Part shown: one piece after another, positions 24,087 through 33,270 of the stretch
How positions within the stretch are numbered: the stretch's first letter is position 1
How the letters are laid out: each line of letters begins with the position of its first letter
Assembly (NCBI GenBank): GCA_964536975.1
Contig: CAZHYS010000003.1
Span: 30,780-94,779, forward strand
Direction of reading: 5' to 3'
Length of the DNA: 64,000 bases
Source: JAKQDP01 sp964536975
Lineage (GTDB): Bacteria > Patescibacteriota > Patescibacteriia > 2-01-FULL-39-33
Notes under the pieces: model-generated
Seen by the model: the letters and a program-made list of their open reading frames with translations, nothing else
Database searches by the model: none
Told to the model about the DNA's origin: nothing
Translations under genes and position numbers: made by a program

Positions 24087-25724
24087 ATGTCCAAACAGAT
24101 AATTTTCCAGGAGGAAGCAAGAAAAAAATTAAAATCTGGCGTTGATCAACTGGCCAATGCGGTCAAAGTCACTCTCGGCCCGAAAGGTCGCAATGTCGTC
24201 TTGGACAAAGGTTATGGCGCGCCGCAAATCGTCAATGACGGCGTCACCATCGCCAAAGAGATTGAGCTGGAAGACAAGTTTGAAAACATGGGCGCCGAGC
24301 TCATCAAAGAAGTGGCCTCCAACACCAACGATGTCGCCGGTGACGGTACGACCACCGCGACAGTTTTGGCGCAAGCGATTGTCGGCGCGGGATTAAAGAA
24401 TGTCGCGGCCGGCGCCAATCCGATCATTATTCGCCAAGGCATTGAAAAAGGCGTTCGCGCCTTGGTCGCCGAGCTCAAGAATAATTCCAAAGAAATTTCA
24501 TCCATAGAAGAAAAGCAACAGGTCGCGTCCATTTCCGCCAACGATCCGGAAGTCGGCAAAATTATCGCCGAGGCGCTGGAAGAAGTGGGCAACGAGGGCG
24601 TCATTACCGTGGAAGAAGGTCAGAGTTTCGGCATTGAGAAGGAAATCGTCAAAGGCATGCAATTTGACAAGGGCTATATCTCGCCTTATATGATTACCAA
24701 TTCTGAACGGATGGAAGCCGAATACGATGAAGCCGCTATTCTTATCACCGACAAGAAGATTTCCGGCTTGCAGGAGATCTTGCCGCTACTGGAAAAAATG
24801 GCGCAGAGCGGACGCAAAGAGCTGGTCATCATCGCTGATGATGTTGATGGCGAAGCGCTCACTACTTTTGTCGTCAATAAATTGCGCGGTACTTTCAATG
24901 TCCTTGGCATCAAAGCGCCGGGGTTTGGCGATCGTCGCAAAGACATGCTCGCCGACATCGCTATTCTCACCGGCGGCAAAGTTGTTTCTGAAGAGATCGG
25001 CCTCAAACTAGAAAACGCCGAGCTGGATGTCCTGGGCCATGCCGCCAAAGTTATTGCCACCAAAGAAAATACCACTATTGTCGGCGGCAAGGGCGACAAA
25101 GAAGCAGTGGAAAATCGAATCGCGCAAATCAGAAAGCAAGCGGAAGCGGCCGATTCTGATTTTGACAAAGACAAACTCAAAGAGCGCCTGGCCAAATTGG
25201 CCGGCGGTGTCGCTGTCATCAAAGTCGGCGCGGCCACCGAGACGGAAATGAAAGAAAAAAAGTTACGGATAGAAGACGCGCTCGCGGCGACCAAAGCCGC
25301 CATTGAAGAAGGCATTGTGCCGGGCGGCGGCGTGGCGCTGGTGCGCGCTGCCAAAGCGCTCAATAATGTTGAAGTGGCTGGCGATGAAAAAATCGGCGTT
25401 GATATTTTGGCGCAAGCGATTGAAGAGCCGCTCCGCCAGATCGCCGAGAATTCCGGCCAGAAAGGCGATGTGGTCGTGGAAGAAGTCAAACGGCGTGATG
25501 GTAACATTGGTTACAATGCTTTGACTAATAATTACGAAGATTTGGTGGAGAAGGGCATTATTGATCCGACCAAGGTGACCAGAAGCGCGCTTCAGAACGC
25601 CGCTTCGGCCGCTTCAATGCTTCTCACTACCGAAGCCGCGGTCGCTGATTTGCCGGATAAGCACGAACATAATAACGCCATGAATCCGGGCATGGGTATG
25701 GGCGGCGGAATGGGGATGATGTAG
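24087..25724 (+). CDS. groEL: Chaperonin GroEL
   Basis: A 545-residue chaperonin of normal length. VTLGPKGRNVVLDKGYGAP (about 29-47) and the ATP-hydrolysis motif GDGTTTATVLA (about 85-95, with the catalytic Asp) are intact, as are the apical-domain hydrophobic patch region and the second catalytic Asp in the DALAATKAAIEEGIVPGGG block (near 392-410). The C-terminus ends in the normal Gly-Met-rich tail (MGMGGGMGMM). It forms the double ring with GroES. HrcA/CIRCE control is likely through the shared promoter. Confidence 0.98.
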   Translation: MSKQIIFQEEARKKLKSGVDQLANAVKVTLGPKGRNVVLDKGYGAPQIVNDGVTIAKEIELEDKFENMGAELIKEVASNTNDVAGDGTTTATVLAQAIVGAGLKNVAAGANPIIIRQGIEKGVRALVAELKNNSKEISSIEEKQQVASISANDPEVGKIIAEALEEVGNEGVITVEEGQSFGIEKEIVKGMQFDKGYISPYMITNSERMEAEYDEAAILITDKKISGLQEILPLLEKMAQSGRKELVIIADDVDGEALTTFVVNKLRGTFNVLGIKAPGFGDRRKDMLADIAILTGGKVVSEEIGLKLENAELDVLGHAAKVIATKENTTIVGGKGDKEAVENRIAQIRKQAEAADSDFDKDKLKERLAKLAGGVAVIKVGAATETEMKEKKLRIEDALAATKAAIEEGIVPGGGVALVRAAKALNNVEVAGDEKIGVDILAQAIEEPLRQIAENSGQKGDVVVEEVKRRDGNIGYNALTNNYEDLVEKGIIDPTKVTRSALQNAASAASMLLTTEAAVADLPDKHEHNNAMNPGMGMGGGMGMM

Positions 25725-25739
25725 GTATTAGTCCAAAGT

Positions 25740-26160
25740 TTATAAAGTTATAAAGTTCATAAAGTCAGGATTTGGAGGTGTAGGGGCGGGCAGCAGTTCC
25801 CCCTCCTTGTTTGAAGGAGGGGGTAGGGGGAGGTAGGGAAGGGATATTTTCCGACAACTCCTCCGCCCGAATCCGTAGAAGACGGGGCATGCCCCGTCTT
25901 TTTTGGTGTTATTATTGTTTTACCGCGGCGGACTTGGCAATCCTATTTCCATACTGTCATCCCGACTAAGTCCGCCACGGCGGACGCATAGAGGGATCCC
26001 TCGGCTGCGCATTTCAATCGGGATCGCCATGGTTGTCCGTCCCAAAGACTCACAATAGCAGTATTTGCCGATTCCACGGATTATAATGTTTATCTGCCGT
26101 CGCGGATTCGTAGATTTGTAATTAATTCGTAGATTTGTGGGGGATCAATGTTCCATTTTT
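25740..26160. repeat. Repeat-rich gene-free region after groEL
   Basis: In order: AAAGTTTATAAAGT-type short words (25733-25765), a C/G-rich palindrome copy (about 25798-25840), a perfect 22-bp palindrome GACGGGGC/GCCCCGTC followed by TTTT (25879-25904, which probably terminates groESL), and a dispersed TGTCATCCCGA...GAGGGATCC repeat (25955-26000). Nothing else is seen. Confidence 0.7.
25879..25904 (+). terminator. Palindromic terminator downstream of groEL
   Basis: An 11+11 bp self-complementary sequence centred at 25889/25890, followed by TTTTTT. The same GACGGGGCATGCCCCGTC core recurs at 41592-41611. Confidence 0.6.
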
Positions 26161-26173
26161 TGTAATTTCATGC

Positions 26174-26179
26174 TATAAT
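26174..26179 (+). promoter_or_regulatory. -10 element of the secreted hydrolase gene
   Basis: TGCTATAAT with TATAAT at 26174-26179 (extended -10; a weak TTCCAT lies 17 bp upstream). A CGCTAA/TTAGCG hairpin (about 26192-26213) sits right before the ATG. Confidence 0.5.
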
Positions 26180-26213
26180 ATTCTAAACTTCGCTAAAAAA
26201 TAATCCTTAGCGT

Positions 26214-28640
26214 ATGACCAAGAGGTTGCCACTTTTTATCCTGCCGATTTTGATGTTGGGAGGATTTTTTGTTTGCGCGGATTTCGCTCGCGCCGCTGAT
26301 TATGATATTACCGGTACGGAAGTTTGGGAGGGCGGGCAGACCATCGTCGTTGACCAGCTTCTAAGCGTCAATGTGACCGGCAAGTTGACTATCAAGCCGG
26401 GGACACTGATCAAGATGGGTGAGGGCGCGGCGATTATTGTTCGCGGCGAATTGATTATTGAAGGCGCGGCCGACAATCCGGTGGTAATCACTTCGCTCAA
26501 AGACGATAGTATCGGCGGTGACACCAATGGCGACGGCAGTGCCACTGTGGCAGCACCCGGCGATTGGTGGACTGTCGCCATCGCCTATCCGACGTCCAAA
26601 TTTTTTGCTGATTACACGGTCATTCGGTACGGCGGCGGACTAAACGGAACCATTGACAGTGTGATCATGTCCATGTCGGCCCAAGAAGTGAAGATAGACC
26701 ACAGCACTATCGTTGACAACGCCGGCACCATCAGCAATCGCGTGGATAATTTTCATCTCAATAATTCCAATGTTTACGCTTTTTACGCCGACGAAGGCGA
26801 AATGAGCGGCATCAACAACACCGGCGAAGCGGCGATTGATTTGACAAATAATTATTGGGGACATCCGGACGGCCCGACGACCGTGGCGGATTATATAAAC
26901 GGCGACATCAAGGGGACGCTTGTAATGGGCGAGGCAAATTATGAGCCGTACAACAGCGAAAAAATAATTTATTCCCGCCGGATTGATCCGGTCATTGTCA
27001 TTCCGGGAATTTTGGGAAGCTGGAAAGTGAATGGCGAGTGGCGGTTGGACCCTATCTTGGGTACCTACAACAATCTGATGGAGGCGTTTATCTCCGCCGG
27101 CTACTATGAGCCGACTTGGGCAAATTGGCTCTTGGGTCGCAAGCCGACCCTATTTGCTTTTCCGTATGACTGGCGGCAGGACAACGCTATCACCGCGGAT
27201 ATGCTCAAGGAAAAAATTCAGGAGGTGAAGGAGAAATCCGGCCGCGACAAAGTGGATATTGTCGCGCATTCAATGGGCGGACTGGTGGCGCGGGCGTACA
27301 TACAGAGCGACGATTATCAAAACGATGTGGATCAGGTGATTTTTCTCGGCACGCCACATTTGGGGTCGGTGGATAGTTACAATAGAAGAGAAGGTGCTTA
27401 TTTTGGAAATAAACCAATAGATTTTTTATTTAAAACAGTTTTTCAATTAGAGGCCAATGCCAACGGCTATTTGAGCTTGGTTGACTATATTAGAAATGAA
27501 GTGCCGACGGTCGGCCAATTATTGCCGATCTATGATTATCTGAAAGACAAAACCGCCGGCGTTTGGCAACTCCGAAGCTATCCGACCAATTATCCACGAA
27601 ATGAATTTTTGGAAGGCCTCAACTCCGCCGACAGGTTGTCGCGTTTGACCCAGCGGACAAATGTCACCAATATCATTGGTAATATAAGTGAAGGCACCTT
27701 GCGCTATATCCGAGTCGTTCCCGACCCAAATACCAAGGACAAACTGTGGCAATACGGCTATCCGGAAAATCTGCGGGACAATGAAAATTCTTTTGAGTCG
27801 GCAGACGGCGACGGCACTGTCTCTGCCAACAGTTCTAATGCGATTTCCGACGCGCGCATGATTGAGCTGTCCGGCGATCATCTGGCGCTCCCCACTCTCG
27901 CCCAGCAGGATGTGATTGAAGCTTTGACTGGCCGGCGGCCGACCGCGTATCTTGATAACGCGCAAGCTTACAATGCCCGCCGTTGGACTATTTTGCGGGT
28001 GTATTCGCCGGTGGATTTCGTGGTTATTGATCCGCTTGGCCGCCGCGTGGGCAAGGATTTTGCCAATAGCACGACGACCAATGAGATTGCCGGCGCGTTT
28101 TATACCGGCTTTGACAGCGAAGTGGAATTTGTCGCCATTCCCGATCCCGTGGACGGCGAGTATCGGGTGGAGCTTCAGGGTGTTGATGGCGGTGGCGAAT
28201 ACAAGCTGGCAGTGAGCTTTGTTGACGAAGATAATGCGTCTCTTAACAGCGAAGCGGAAGTGAAGTCGTTTATCGCCGCCGGCGCCGTTGATAGCTTCAC
28301 GGTTGATTATAGCGCGTCTTCTACCGCCGAGCCGTCTTTTGAGTCGGAAGTTGATTTTGCCAAGTTGATAGATATTACCAATGCTCTATACGAGCAAAAG
28401 GAGATAGCCAAAAAAGAAATTTACAAGATCTTGATCAATGATTTCCGCCAGCTGGAGAAAAACTACAATCAAATGGATGGCAAGCACAAGCTCAAAGATA
28501 AAATCTTGGAAAAATATATCATCGTCCGCTTGGAAATTATCAAGAAAAGCCTGGAGCTGTATCAGCGCCATAAATGGATTTCTACTACCGCCAAAAATGT
28601 GCTCGTTTCAAATATAAATTTGTTAATTAATAAATTTTAA
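26214..28640 (+). CDS. Secreted beta-helix / LCAT-like alpha-beta hydrolase fusion
   Basis: An 808-residue exported protein. A signal peptide (1-27) is followed by parallel beta-helix-like repeats (about 30-245, with ITSLKDDSIGGDTNGDGS and ALDLTNNYWGHPDGPT-type strands). From about 262 an alpha/beta hydrolase starts with VIVIPGILGSW; the nucleophile motif AHSMGGLVARAY is near 352, with likely acid in DGDGTVS (near 531) and His in GDHLALP (near 555), as in lecithin:cholesterol acyltransferase-type lipases. The C-terminus has a beta domain and a charged helical stalk (about 715-808). Probably a surface lipase or acyltransferase, which would fit a cell that takes lipids from a host. Substrate unknown. 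Confidence 0.8.
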   Translation: MTKRLPLFILPILMLGGFFVCADFARAADYDITGTEVWEGGQTIVVDQLLSVNVTGKLTIKPGTLIKMGEGAAIIVRGELIIEGAADNPVVITSLKDDSIGGDTNGDGSATVAAPGDWWTVAIAYPTSKFFADYTVIRYGGGLNGTIDSVIMSMSAQEVKIDHSTIVDNAGTISNRVDNFHLNNSNVYAFYADEGEMSGINNTGEAAIDLTNNYWGHPDGPTTVADYINGDIKGTLVMGEANYEPYNSEKIIYSRRIDPVIVIPGILGSWKVNGEWRLDPILGTYNNLMEAFISAGYYEPTWANWLLGRKPTLFAFPYDWRQDNAITADMLKEKIQEVKEKSGRDKVDIVAHSMGGLVARAYIQSDDYQNDVDQVIFLGTPHLGSVDSYNRREGAYFGNKPIDFLFKTVFQLEANANGYLSLVDYIRNEVPTVGQLLPIYDYLKDKTAGVWQLRSYPTNYPRNEFLEGLNSADRLSRLTQRTNVTNIIGNISEGTLRYIRVVPDPNTKDKLWQYGYPENLRDNENSFESADGDGTVSANSSNAISDARMIELSGDHLALPTLAQQDVIEALTGRRPTAYLDNAQAYNARRWTILRVYSPVDFVVIDPLGRRVGKDFANSTTTNEIAGAFYTGFDSEVEFVAIPDPVDGEYRVELQGVDGGGEYKLAVSFVDEDNASLNSEAEVKSFIAAGAVDSFTVDYSASSTAEPSFESEVDFAKLIDITNALYEQKEIAKKEIYKILINDFRQLEKNYNQMDGKHKLKDKILEKYIIVRLEIIKKSLELYQRHKWISTTAKNVLVSNINLLINKF

Positions 28641-28645
28641 AATTT

Positions 28646-29041
28646 ATGAAAATAAATTGGTCAAAAATTTTAATTTCATATTTTTCGGTGTTAATTTTGG
28701 TAGTTTTCTTAAGCTCAGTCGCTGCCATCGTTTTTGCGGGTAATTTGTATCAGTCTATATTCAGTCCCGTTTATAACTCTGGTTTATTAACCTTAGGAGG
28801 AGAAGGTTTGGATACCTTTTTAGGTGGCTTTTTGTTGTCATATGCTTTATTATTGCCTTTACTATCATTCCTTATCATTTCCAGTAAAAAATGGATTTGT
28901 TGGCTTATTTTTATAATTCCATTCTTATTTTTCTTTTTAACTGATAGCAAATGGTTTTCATGCTTCATCATCCTCACTATCCTCGGCGGCCTCATCGGCT
29001 GGCTGATTAAGTTGGTTTACACAAAGATCAAAAAACAGTAA
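28646..29041 (+). CDS. Small polytopic membrane protein
   Basis: A 131-residue protein with four hydrophobic segments (about 8-30, 48-70, 77-96 and 100-122) and short loops. It starts 5 bp after the hydrolase stop, so it is probably co-transcribed. No family was recognised; no catalytic residue stands out. Confidence 0.55.
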   Translation: MKINWSKILISYFSVLILVVFLSSVAAIVFAGNLYQSIFSPVYNSGLLTLGGEGLDTFLGGFLLSYALLLPLLSFLIISSKKWICWLIFIIPFLFFFLTDSKWFSCFIILTILGGLIGWLIKLVYTKIKKQ

Positions 29042-29440
29042 AACCATTTTCCCTCCCCTTTATAAGGGGAGGGCAGGGAGGGGTATTATCACCCTGTCCG
29101 CCTTTATATTACGAACGAGGGAGCCTTTATAATTCTTCCCCCTCCTTACGAAGGAGGGGGTAGGGGGAGGTCAGATTAATTTATCCCCCCAATTTTTCCT
29201 CCCCTTACCAAGGGGAGGAGCCTGCCCTGAGCGAAGCCGAATGGGTATCTCCCCCCCCCTTGTTCTAAAGAAGGCATCTCTGTTCTTCCCCCTCCTTACG
29301 AAGGAGGGGGTAGGGGGAGGTCAGATTAATTTATTTCCACCGCCCCCGCCAAAACCGATTACAATTTTGGCGACCCCTCCTTCGGACAAGGAGGGGTAAT
29401 AAAAATACGAGGGGAGGGTTTTTTATGTGTAATAGATGTG
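29042..29440. repeat. Array of C/G-rich palindromes
   Basis: About 400 bp without genes, made of at least five copies of the CCCTCCCCTT...AAGGGGAGGG family, for example 29051-29060 with 29064-29073. Two nearly identical stretches (TTCTTCCCCCTCCTTACGAA and following) occur around 29131 and 29284. Confidence 0.75.
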
Positions 29441-29443
29441 ATT

Positions 29444-29481
29444 GATCTCCGGAGATGTCTCCATAGATATCTCCGGAGATT
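29444..29481. repeat. ATCTCCGGAGAT palindromic element, left copy
   Basis: Two copies of the 12-bp self-complementary ATCTCCGGAGAT (29445-29456 and 29469-29480) form a long hairpin around TGTCTCCATAGAT. It is directly followed by the promoter-like TTGACT at 29488. Related copies are at 35590-35613 and 59487-59537. Confidence 0.75.
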
Positions 29482-29549
29482 TTTAGTTTGACTTTTGGAG
29501 CCGAAAGTGGGAAAATTATGGTATTAATTTAATTCTTGTTTCCAAAATT

Positions 29550-31583
29550 ATGGCAAAAATCTTAGAAATCATCAAAGACTCAAGTTATAATCTTTCAATT
29601 TTTGATCAGAAACTGATTGACGAGCTGGAAGGTAAAGTCACCACAAAAGACGGCAAATCTTATGTTGTTTGCGCTATCCGAGATAAAGAAATAATTTTGA
29701 AGCCGGAGGAGGTTGTCCGCCAGCTCTATGCGATGAAACTGCTTGAAGATTACGGCTATCCAAAACAAAGAATCAAATTTGAACACGCAATCCATTTTGG
29801 CCGTGAGGTAAAATCTGCCGACATTGTTATTTTTGACAAAGACCGCCCGACTGTTGAATACATCATTGTTGAAATTAAAAAACCAAAACTCCAAGACGGA
29901 AAAAACCAGCTCCGCTCCTACACCAACGCCACTGGTGCGCCGATTGCCGTTTGGACCAATGGTGGACAAATTTCGCATTACAACCGCAAAGACCCAAATT
30001 ACTTTGAAGACATTACCGATATTCCAAAAGCCGACCAAACGCTTGAAGATATTTTGAAAGAAAGATTTACTCTTAAAGACTTAATCATCAAAGACAAAAT
30101 CCCGAACGAGGGGAAATCGCTCAAAACCATTATTCAGGAAATGGAAGATGAAGTTTTGGCAAATGCGGGCGTAGATGTCTTTGAAGAAGTTTTTAAACTT
30201 ATTTTCACCAAACTGTACGATGAATTACAGAGCAAAAAAGACAAAATGCGTCTGGAAATTTATCTTGAGGATAAATTAAGCAAAGAAGATCGCGGAGATT
30301 ATGACAAAGTAAAAGAAATTTTGGCAAAAATTGACGATTCCAGTTTCAGAGTTTTGGAATTTAGAAACACAGGTCAATCCGAGAGCGAACTAAAAAATAA
30401 AATTCAAAAACTTTTTGACGAAGCCAAAGCCAAATGGCCGGGCGTTTTTGACGAAGCAAGCCAAATTCAGCTTTCGCCCTCTCATCTTTCCGTCAGCGTT
30501 TCCAGTTTGCAGGATATAAAACTTTTCAATTCCAATCTGCAAATCATAGACGAAGCCTTTGAATACTTGGTCAATAAATCATCAAAAGGCGAAAAAGGCC
30601 AATACTTCACGCCTCGTCATGTGATTGATATGTGCGTCAAAATGCTCAATCCGAAAGCTGGCGAATACATGGTAGATACTGCCGCCGGTTCTTGCGGATT
30701 TACCGTTCATACGATTTTTCAAATCACCGGACATTTATTCCAAAACACCGACATTTCCGAGGAAGAAAAAGAAAATGTGCTTAAAGTATTCGGTATTGAT
30801 TTTGATGAAAAAGTCGTGCGCGTTGCTCGCACTTTAAACTTGATCGCCGGAGACGGAAATACCAACGTTTTACATCTCAACAATCTTGATTATGAACGCT
30901 GGAATGAATCAATCCAAAATCGCGACTGGCTGGAAGTGTACGGAGCGGGATTAAAACGCCTCGAAGCTCTACAAAAAGATAAAAGTTCCTACAAAGAATT
31001 TAATTTTGATATTCTCATGGCAAATCCGCCATTTGCCGGAGACATCAAAGAATCGCGCATAATCCACAAATACGATCTTGGCTACAACGAAAAAAACAAA
31101 CCAAAATCAAAAGTTGGGCGCGATATTTTGTTTATCGAAAGAAACTTAAACTTTTTGAAGCCGGGCGGAAGAATGGCGATTGTTTTACCACAAGGCCGTT
31201 TTAATAATACTTCTGACAAGGCAATTCGCGAGTATATCGCCGAAAAAGGCAGAATCCTTGCCGTAGTCGGGCTTCATGTAAACACTTTTAAACCGCACAC
31301 GGGAACAAAAACCAGCGTGCTTTTTGTGCAGAAATGGGACGACAAGCTTTGCCCGAAAGTGGAGGATTATCCGATTTTCTTTGCCGTTTCCGAAAAATCC
31401 GGCAAGGACAATTCCGGCGAGTATGTTTTCGTCAAAAACGGCAACAATCAGCCGAAACTAGATAAAAATGGGCACTTGATAATCAATCATGACTTGCACA
31501 ATCACGACGGCGAATTGCCCGACGGCGTAGCGGAAAAGTTTATTGAATGGGCGAAGTCGGAAAAATTAAGTTTTTGGAAATAA
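29550..31583 (+). CDS. HsdR_N-type nuclease / N6-adenine DNA methylase fusion
   Basis: A 677-residue protein. Residues about 40-160 match the type I restriction HsdR N-terminal nuclease: SADIVIFD...VEYIIVEIKKP supplies the PD-(D/E)xK residues D91, E108 and K110. From about 340 an HsdM-type methylase follows: GQYFTPRHVIDMCV (near 350), SAM motif DTAAGSCGF (near 373) and catalytic NPPF (near 492). No helicase/translocase domain is present. A nuclease and methylase in one chain with a separate HsdS gene resembles the BcgI-like type IIB/IIG plan rather than type I. First gene of a tight five-gene operon. Sequence recognition would come from the HsdS at 33271. Confidence 0.88.
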   Translation: MAKILEIIKDSSYNLSIFDQKLIDELEGKVTTKDGKSYVVCAIRDKEIILKPEEVVRQLYAMKLLEDYGYPKQRIKFEHAIHFGREVKSADIVIFDKDRPTVEYIIVEIKKPKLQDGKNQLRSYTNATGAPIAVWTNGGQISHYNRKDPNYFEDITDIPKADQTLEDILKERFTLKDLIIKDKIPNEGKSLKTIIQEMEDEVLANAGVDVFEEVFKLIFTKLYDELQSKKDKMRLEIYLEDKLSKEDRGDYDKVKEILAKIDDSSFRVLEFRNTGQSESELKNKIQKLFDEAKAKWPGVFDEASQIQLSPSHLSVSVSSLQDIKLFNSNLQIIDEAFEYLVNKSSKGEKGQYFTPRHVIDMCVKMLNPKAGEYMVDTAAGSCGFTVHTIFQITGHLFQNTDISEEEKENVLKVFGIDFDEKVVRVARTLNLIAGDGNTNVLHLNNLDYERWNESIQNRDWLEVYGAGLKRLEALQKDKSSYKEFNFDILMANPPFAGDIKESRIIHKYDLGYNEKNKPKSKVGRDILFIERNLNFLKPGGRMAIVLPQGRFNNTSDKAIREYIAEKGRILAVVGLHVNTFKPHTGTKTSVLFVQKWDDKLCPKVEDYPIFFAVSEKSGKDNSGEYVFVKNGNNQPKLDKNGHLIINHDLHNHDGELPDGVAEKFIEWAKSEKLSFWK

Positions 31584-31609
31584 ATTATAATTTTAAATTA
31601 CACAATCTT

Positions 31610-32692
31610 ATGAAGAAAAAAAATATTGAAGAATTAAATAATGAATTTTTTGAAAAAGAAGATTCTGACGATGAATCTTTAAAACTTAAAGGGCCAATTA
31701 TTAGTTATGGGGCGGACTACACTCTCGATTCAATTCGACAGTACGTAAATGAGAGTAAGCAAATTATTGTACAGCCAAGCTTCCAAAGAAAATTTGTTTG
31801 GGATATAAAAAAGGCCAGCAAATTAATAGAATCTTTCATTCTTGGTTATCCCGTGCCGAACATTTTGCTTGGGAGAGATCCTGATACTGAGGTCATGGAA
31901 GTAATAGATGGCCAGCAGAGAATTTTATCTATATGCGACTTCTTTAAGGGCAGATTTAGAGACGAAAAAGTTTTTAAGTTAGCTGGCGATATTGACCAAA
32001 AATTTTTAAACAAAACCTTTGACGACCTAGATGAAGCTATTCAAAAGAAATTAAGAAACGCGGTTTTGAAGGCTGTGGTCTTTGTCTATCCAAAAGATGA
32101 CCCAAATATAAAATTTACAGCATTTCAACGTATTAACACGGGGAGCGTTGTTTTAAACCAGCAAGAAATCAGAAACTGCATTTATGGGGGATCGTTAAAT
32201 GATTTACTATTTAAAATAAATGAATACAACGAAGAATGGAGAGAACTCCTTGCTAAAAAACCGGATAAAAGAATGAAGGATGTAGAAACAATCTTGAGAT
32301 TTTTTGCCGCTTACTTTAAAGGAAAAGATTATGAAAAGCCAATCACTAAATTTCTTAACGAATTTATGAATAAGAATAAAAATCTTTCTGAAGAAAAAGG
32401 AGCCGAATGGCAAGAATTATTTAACCAAACACTATCTATCATTGTAAAAAATATTGGTAGCTCATTTCCCCGCACATCAAAATCAAAAACATTTAATAGA
32501 GCAGTTTTTGAATCTGTTATGACCGCCATAGCAGAACTGAAGAAAGAAAATAGGCTAAAAGTCAAATATTTAAAACGAAACTATACCAAACTAGTAGAAG
32601 ATCCTAATTATCTTGATTCGGTAACTTCACAAACTTCCGACAAGAAAAACTATAAAAACAGGATTGAAATAGCAATTAAAATGCTCTCGTGA
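31610..32692 (+). CDS. DUF262 domain protein (ParB/GmrSD-N type)
   Basis: A 360-residue protein. IIVQPSFQRKFVWD (about 51-64) and VIDGQQRILSI (about 97-107) are the two hallmark motifs of DUF262, followed by FQRINTGSVVLNQQEIRNC (near 168-186). DUF262 domains are found in GmrSD, BrxU and SspE and hydrolyse NTP in those systems. The C-terminal HNH (DUF1524) nuclease of GmrSD is absent; the remaining C-terminus is helical and charged. ATG 31610 was chosen since the frame's earlier start would overlap the methylase gene. Placed between the methylase fusion and the HEPN gene. Probably a defence component; its nuclease partner may be one of the neighbours. Confidence 0.85.
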   Translation: MKKKNIEELNNEFFEKEDSDDESLKLKGPIISYGADYTLDSIRQYVNESKQIIVQPSFQRKFVWDIKKASKLIESFILGYPVPNILLGRDPDTEVMEVIDGQQRILSICDFFKGRFRDEKVFKLAGDIDQKFLNKTFDDLDEAIQKKLRNAVLKAVVFVYPKDDPNIKFTAFQRINTGSVVLNQQEIRNCIYGGSLNDLLFKINEYNEEWRELLAKKPDKRMKDVETILRFFAAYFKGKDYEKPITKFLNEFMNKNKNLSEEKGAEWQELFNQTLSIIVKNIGSSFPRTSKSKTFNRAVFESVMTAIAELKKENRLKVKYLKRNYTKLVEDPNYLDSVTSQTSDKKNYKNRIEIAIKMLS

Positions 32693-32702
32693 TTTTATAT
32701 GT

Positions 32703-33263
32703 ATGAACGTTATTTTGGAAAGAAAAAAATATGTTGTTCGATTACTCGAGAATATAGAGAATTATCCTTCTACCAATCAATTCAAGCAAGAAATGATGAC
32801 CTTTTCGTATGTTATAGTTTGTGGCGCTATTGAATTTATGACAGAAACCATAATACAAGATTGGTTGAGTAAAACAATCAAACATCATAAAAGCTCATCC
32901 TACTATCGGGGGAGAAAATATGTTCAATATTTTTTAGACATTCAATCTCAAGCGCGAGAAAAAAATATTGACGATTTTCATAGTACAAACTTAGATAGCA
33001 TTAGAAATCTTATTAAAGAGATGGCGGGAGAAACAGCGCGGAATAAATTTAATAACTTGTTTCAAAGTGCTCAAAACACTTTGGCATTGCAGCCGGATTT
33101 AAACGAGAGACTTAAACGAATTACCGATACTCGTCATTATTTAGCCCACGGACAAAAAGTCCCAAATGATATACAACCCAATGTCCGGGAATTAAGAGAA
33201 GATTTTCTTTTTATATACAAGCATATTATAAATAATATCAAAAAATGTTTACCAAAAGTATAA
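32703..33263 (+). CDS. HEPN-superfamily protein (RiboL-PSP/MAE_28990 type)
   Basis: A 186-residue all-helical protein. Near the C-terminus RHYLAHG gives the Rx4H motif (R-HYLA-H) used for catalysis by HEPN RNases; the N-terminal helices contain the FKQEMMTFSYVIVCGAIEF region typical of RiboL-PSP-HEPN proteins. HEPN proteins of this kind often neighbour DUF262 genes. Starts 10 bp after the DUF262 gene and ends 7 bp before hsdS. A toxin-like RNase that acts when restriction fails is plausible, but this is inference. AT-rich like its neighbours. Confidence 0.75.
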   Translation: MNVILERKKYVVRLLENIENYPSTNQFKQEMMTFSYVIVCGAIEFMTETIIQDWLSKTIKHHKSSSYYRGRKYVQYFLDIQSQAREKNIDDFHSTNLDSIRNLIKEMAGETARNKFNNLFQSAQNTLALQPDLNERLKRITDTRHYLAHGQKVPNDIQPNVRELREDFLFIYKHIINNIKKCLPKV

Positions 33264-33270
33264 AATAACT

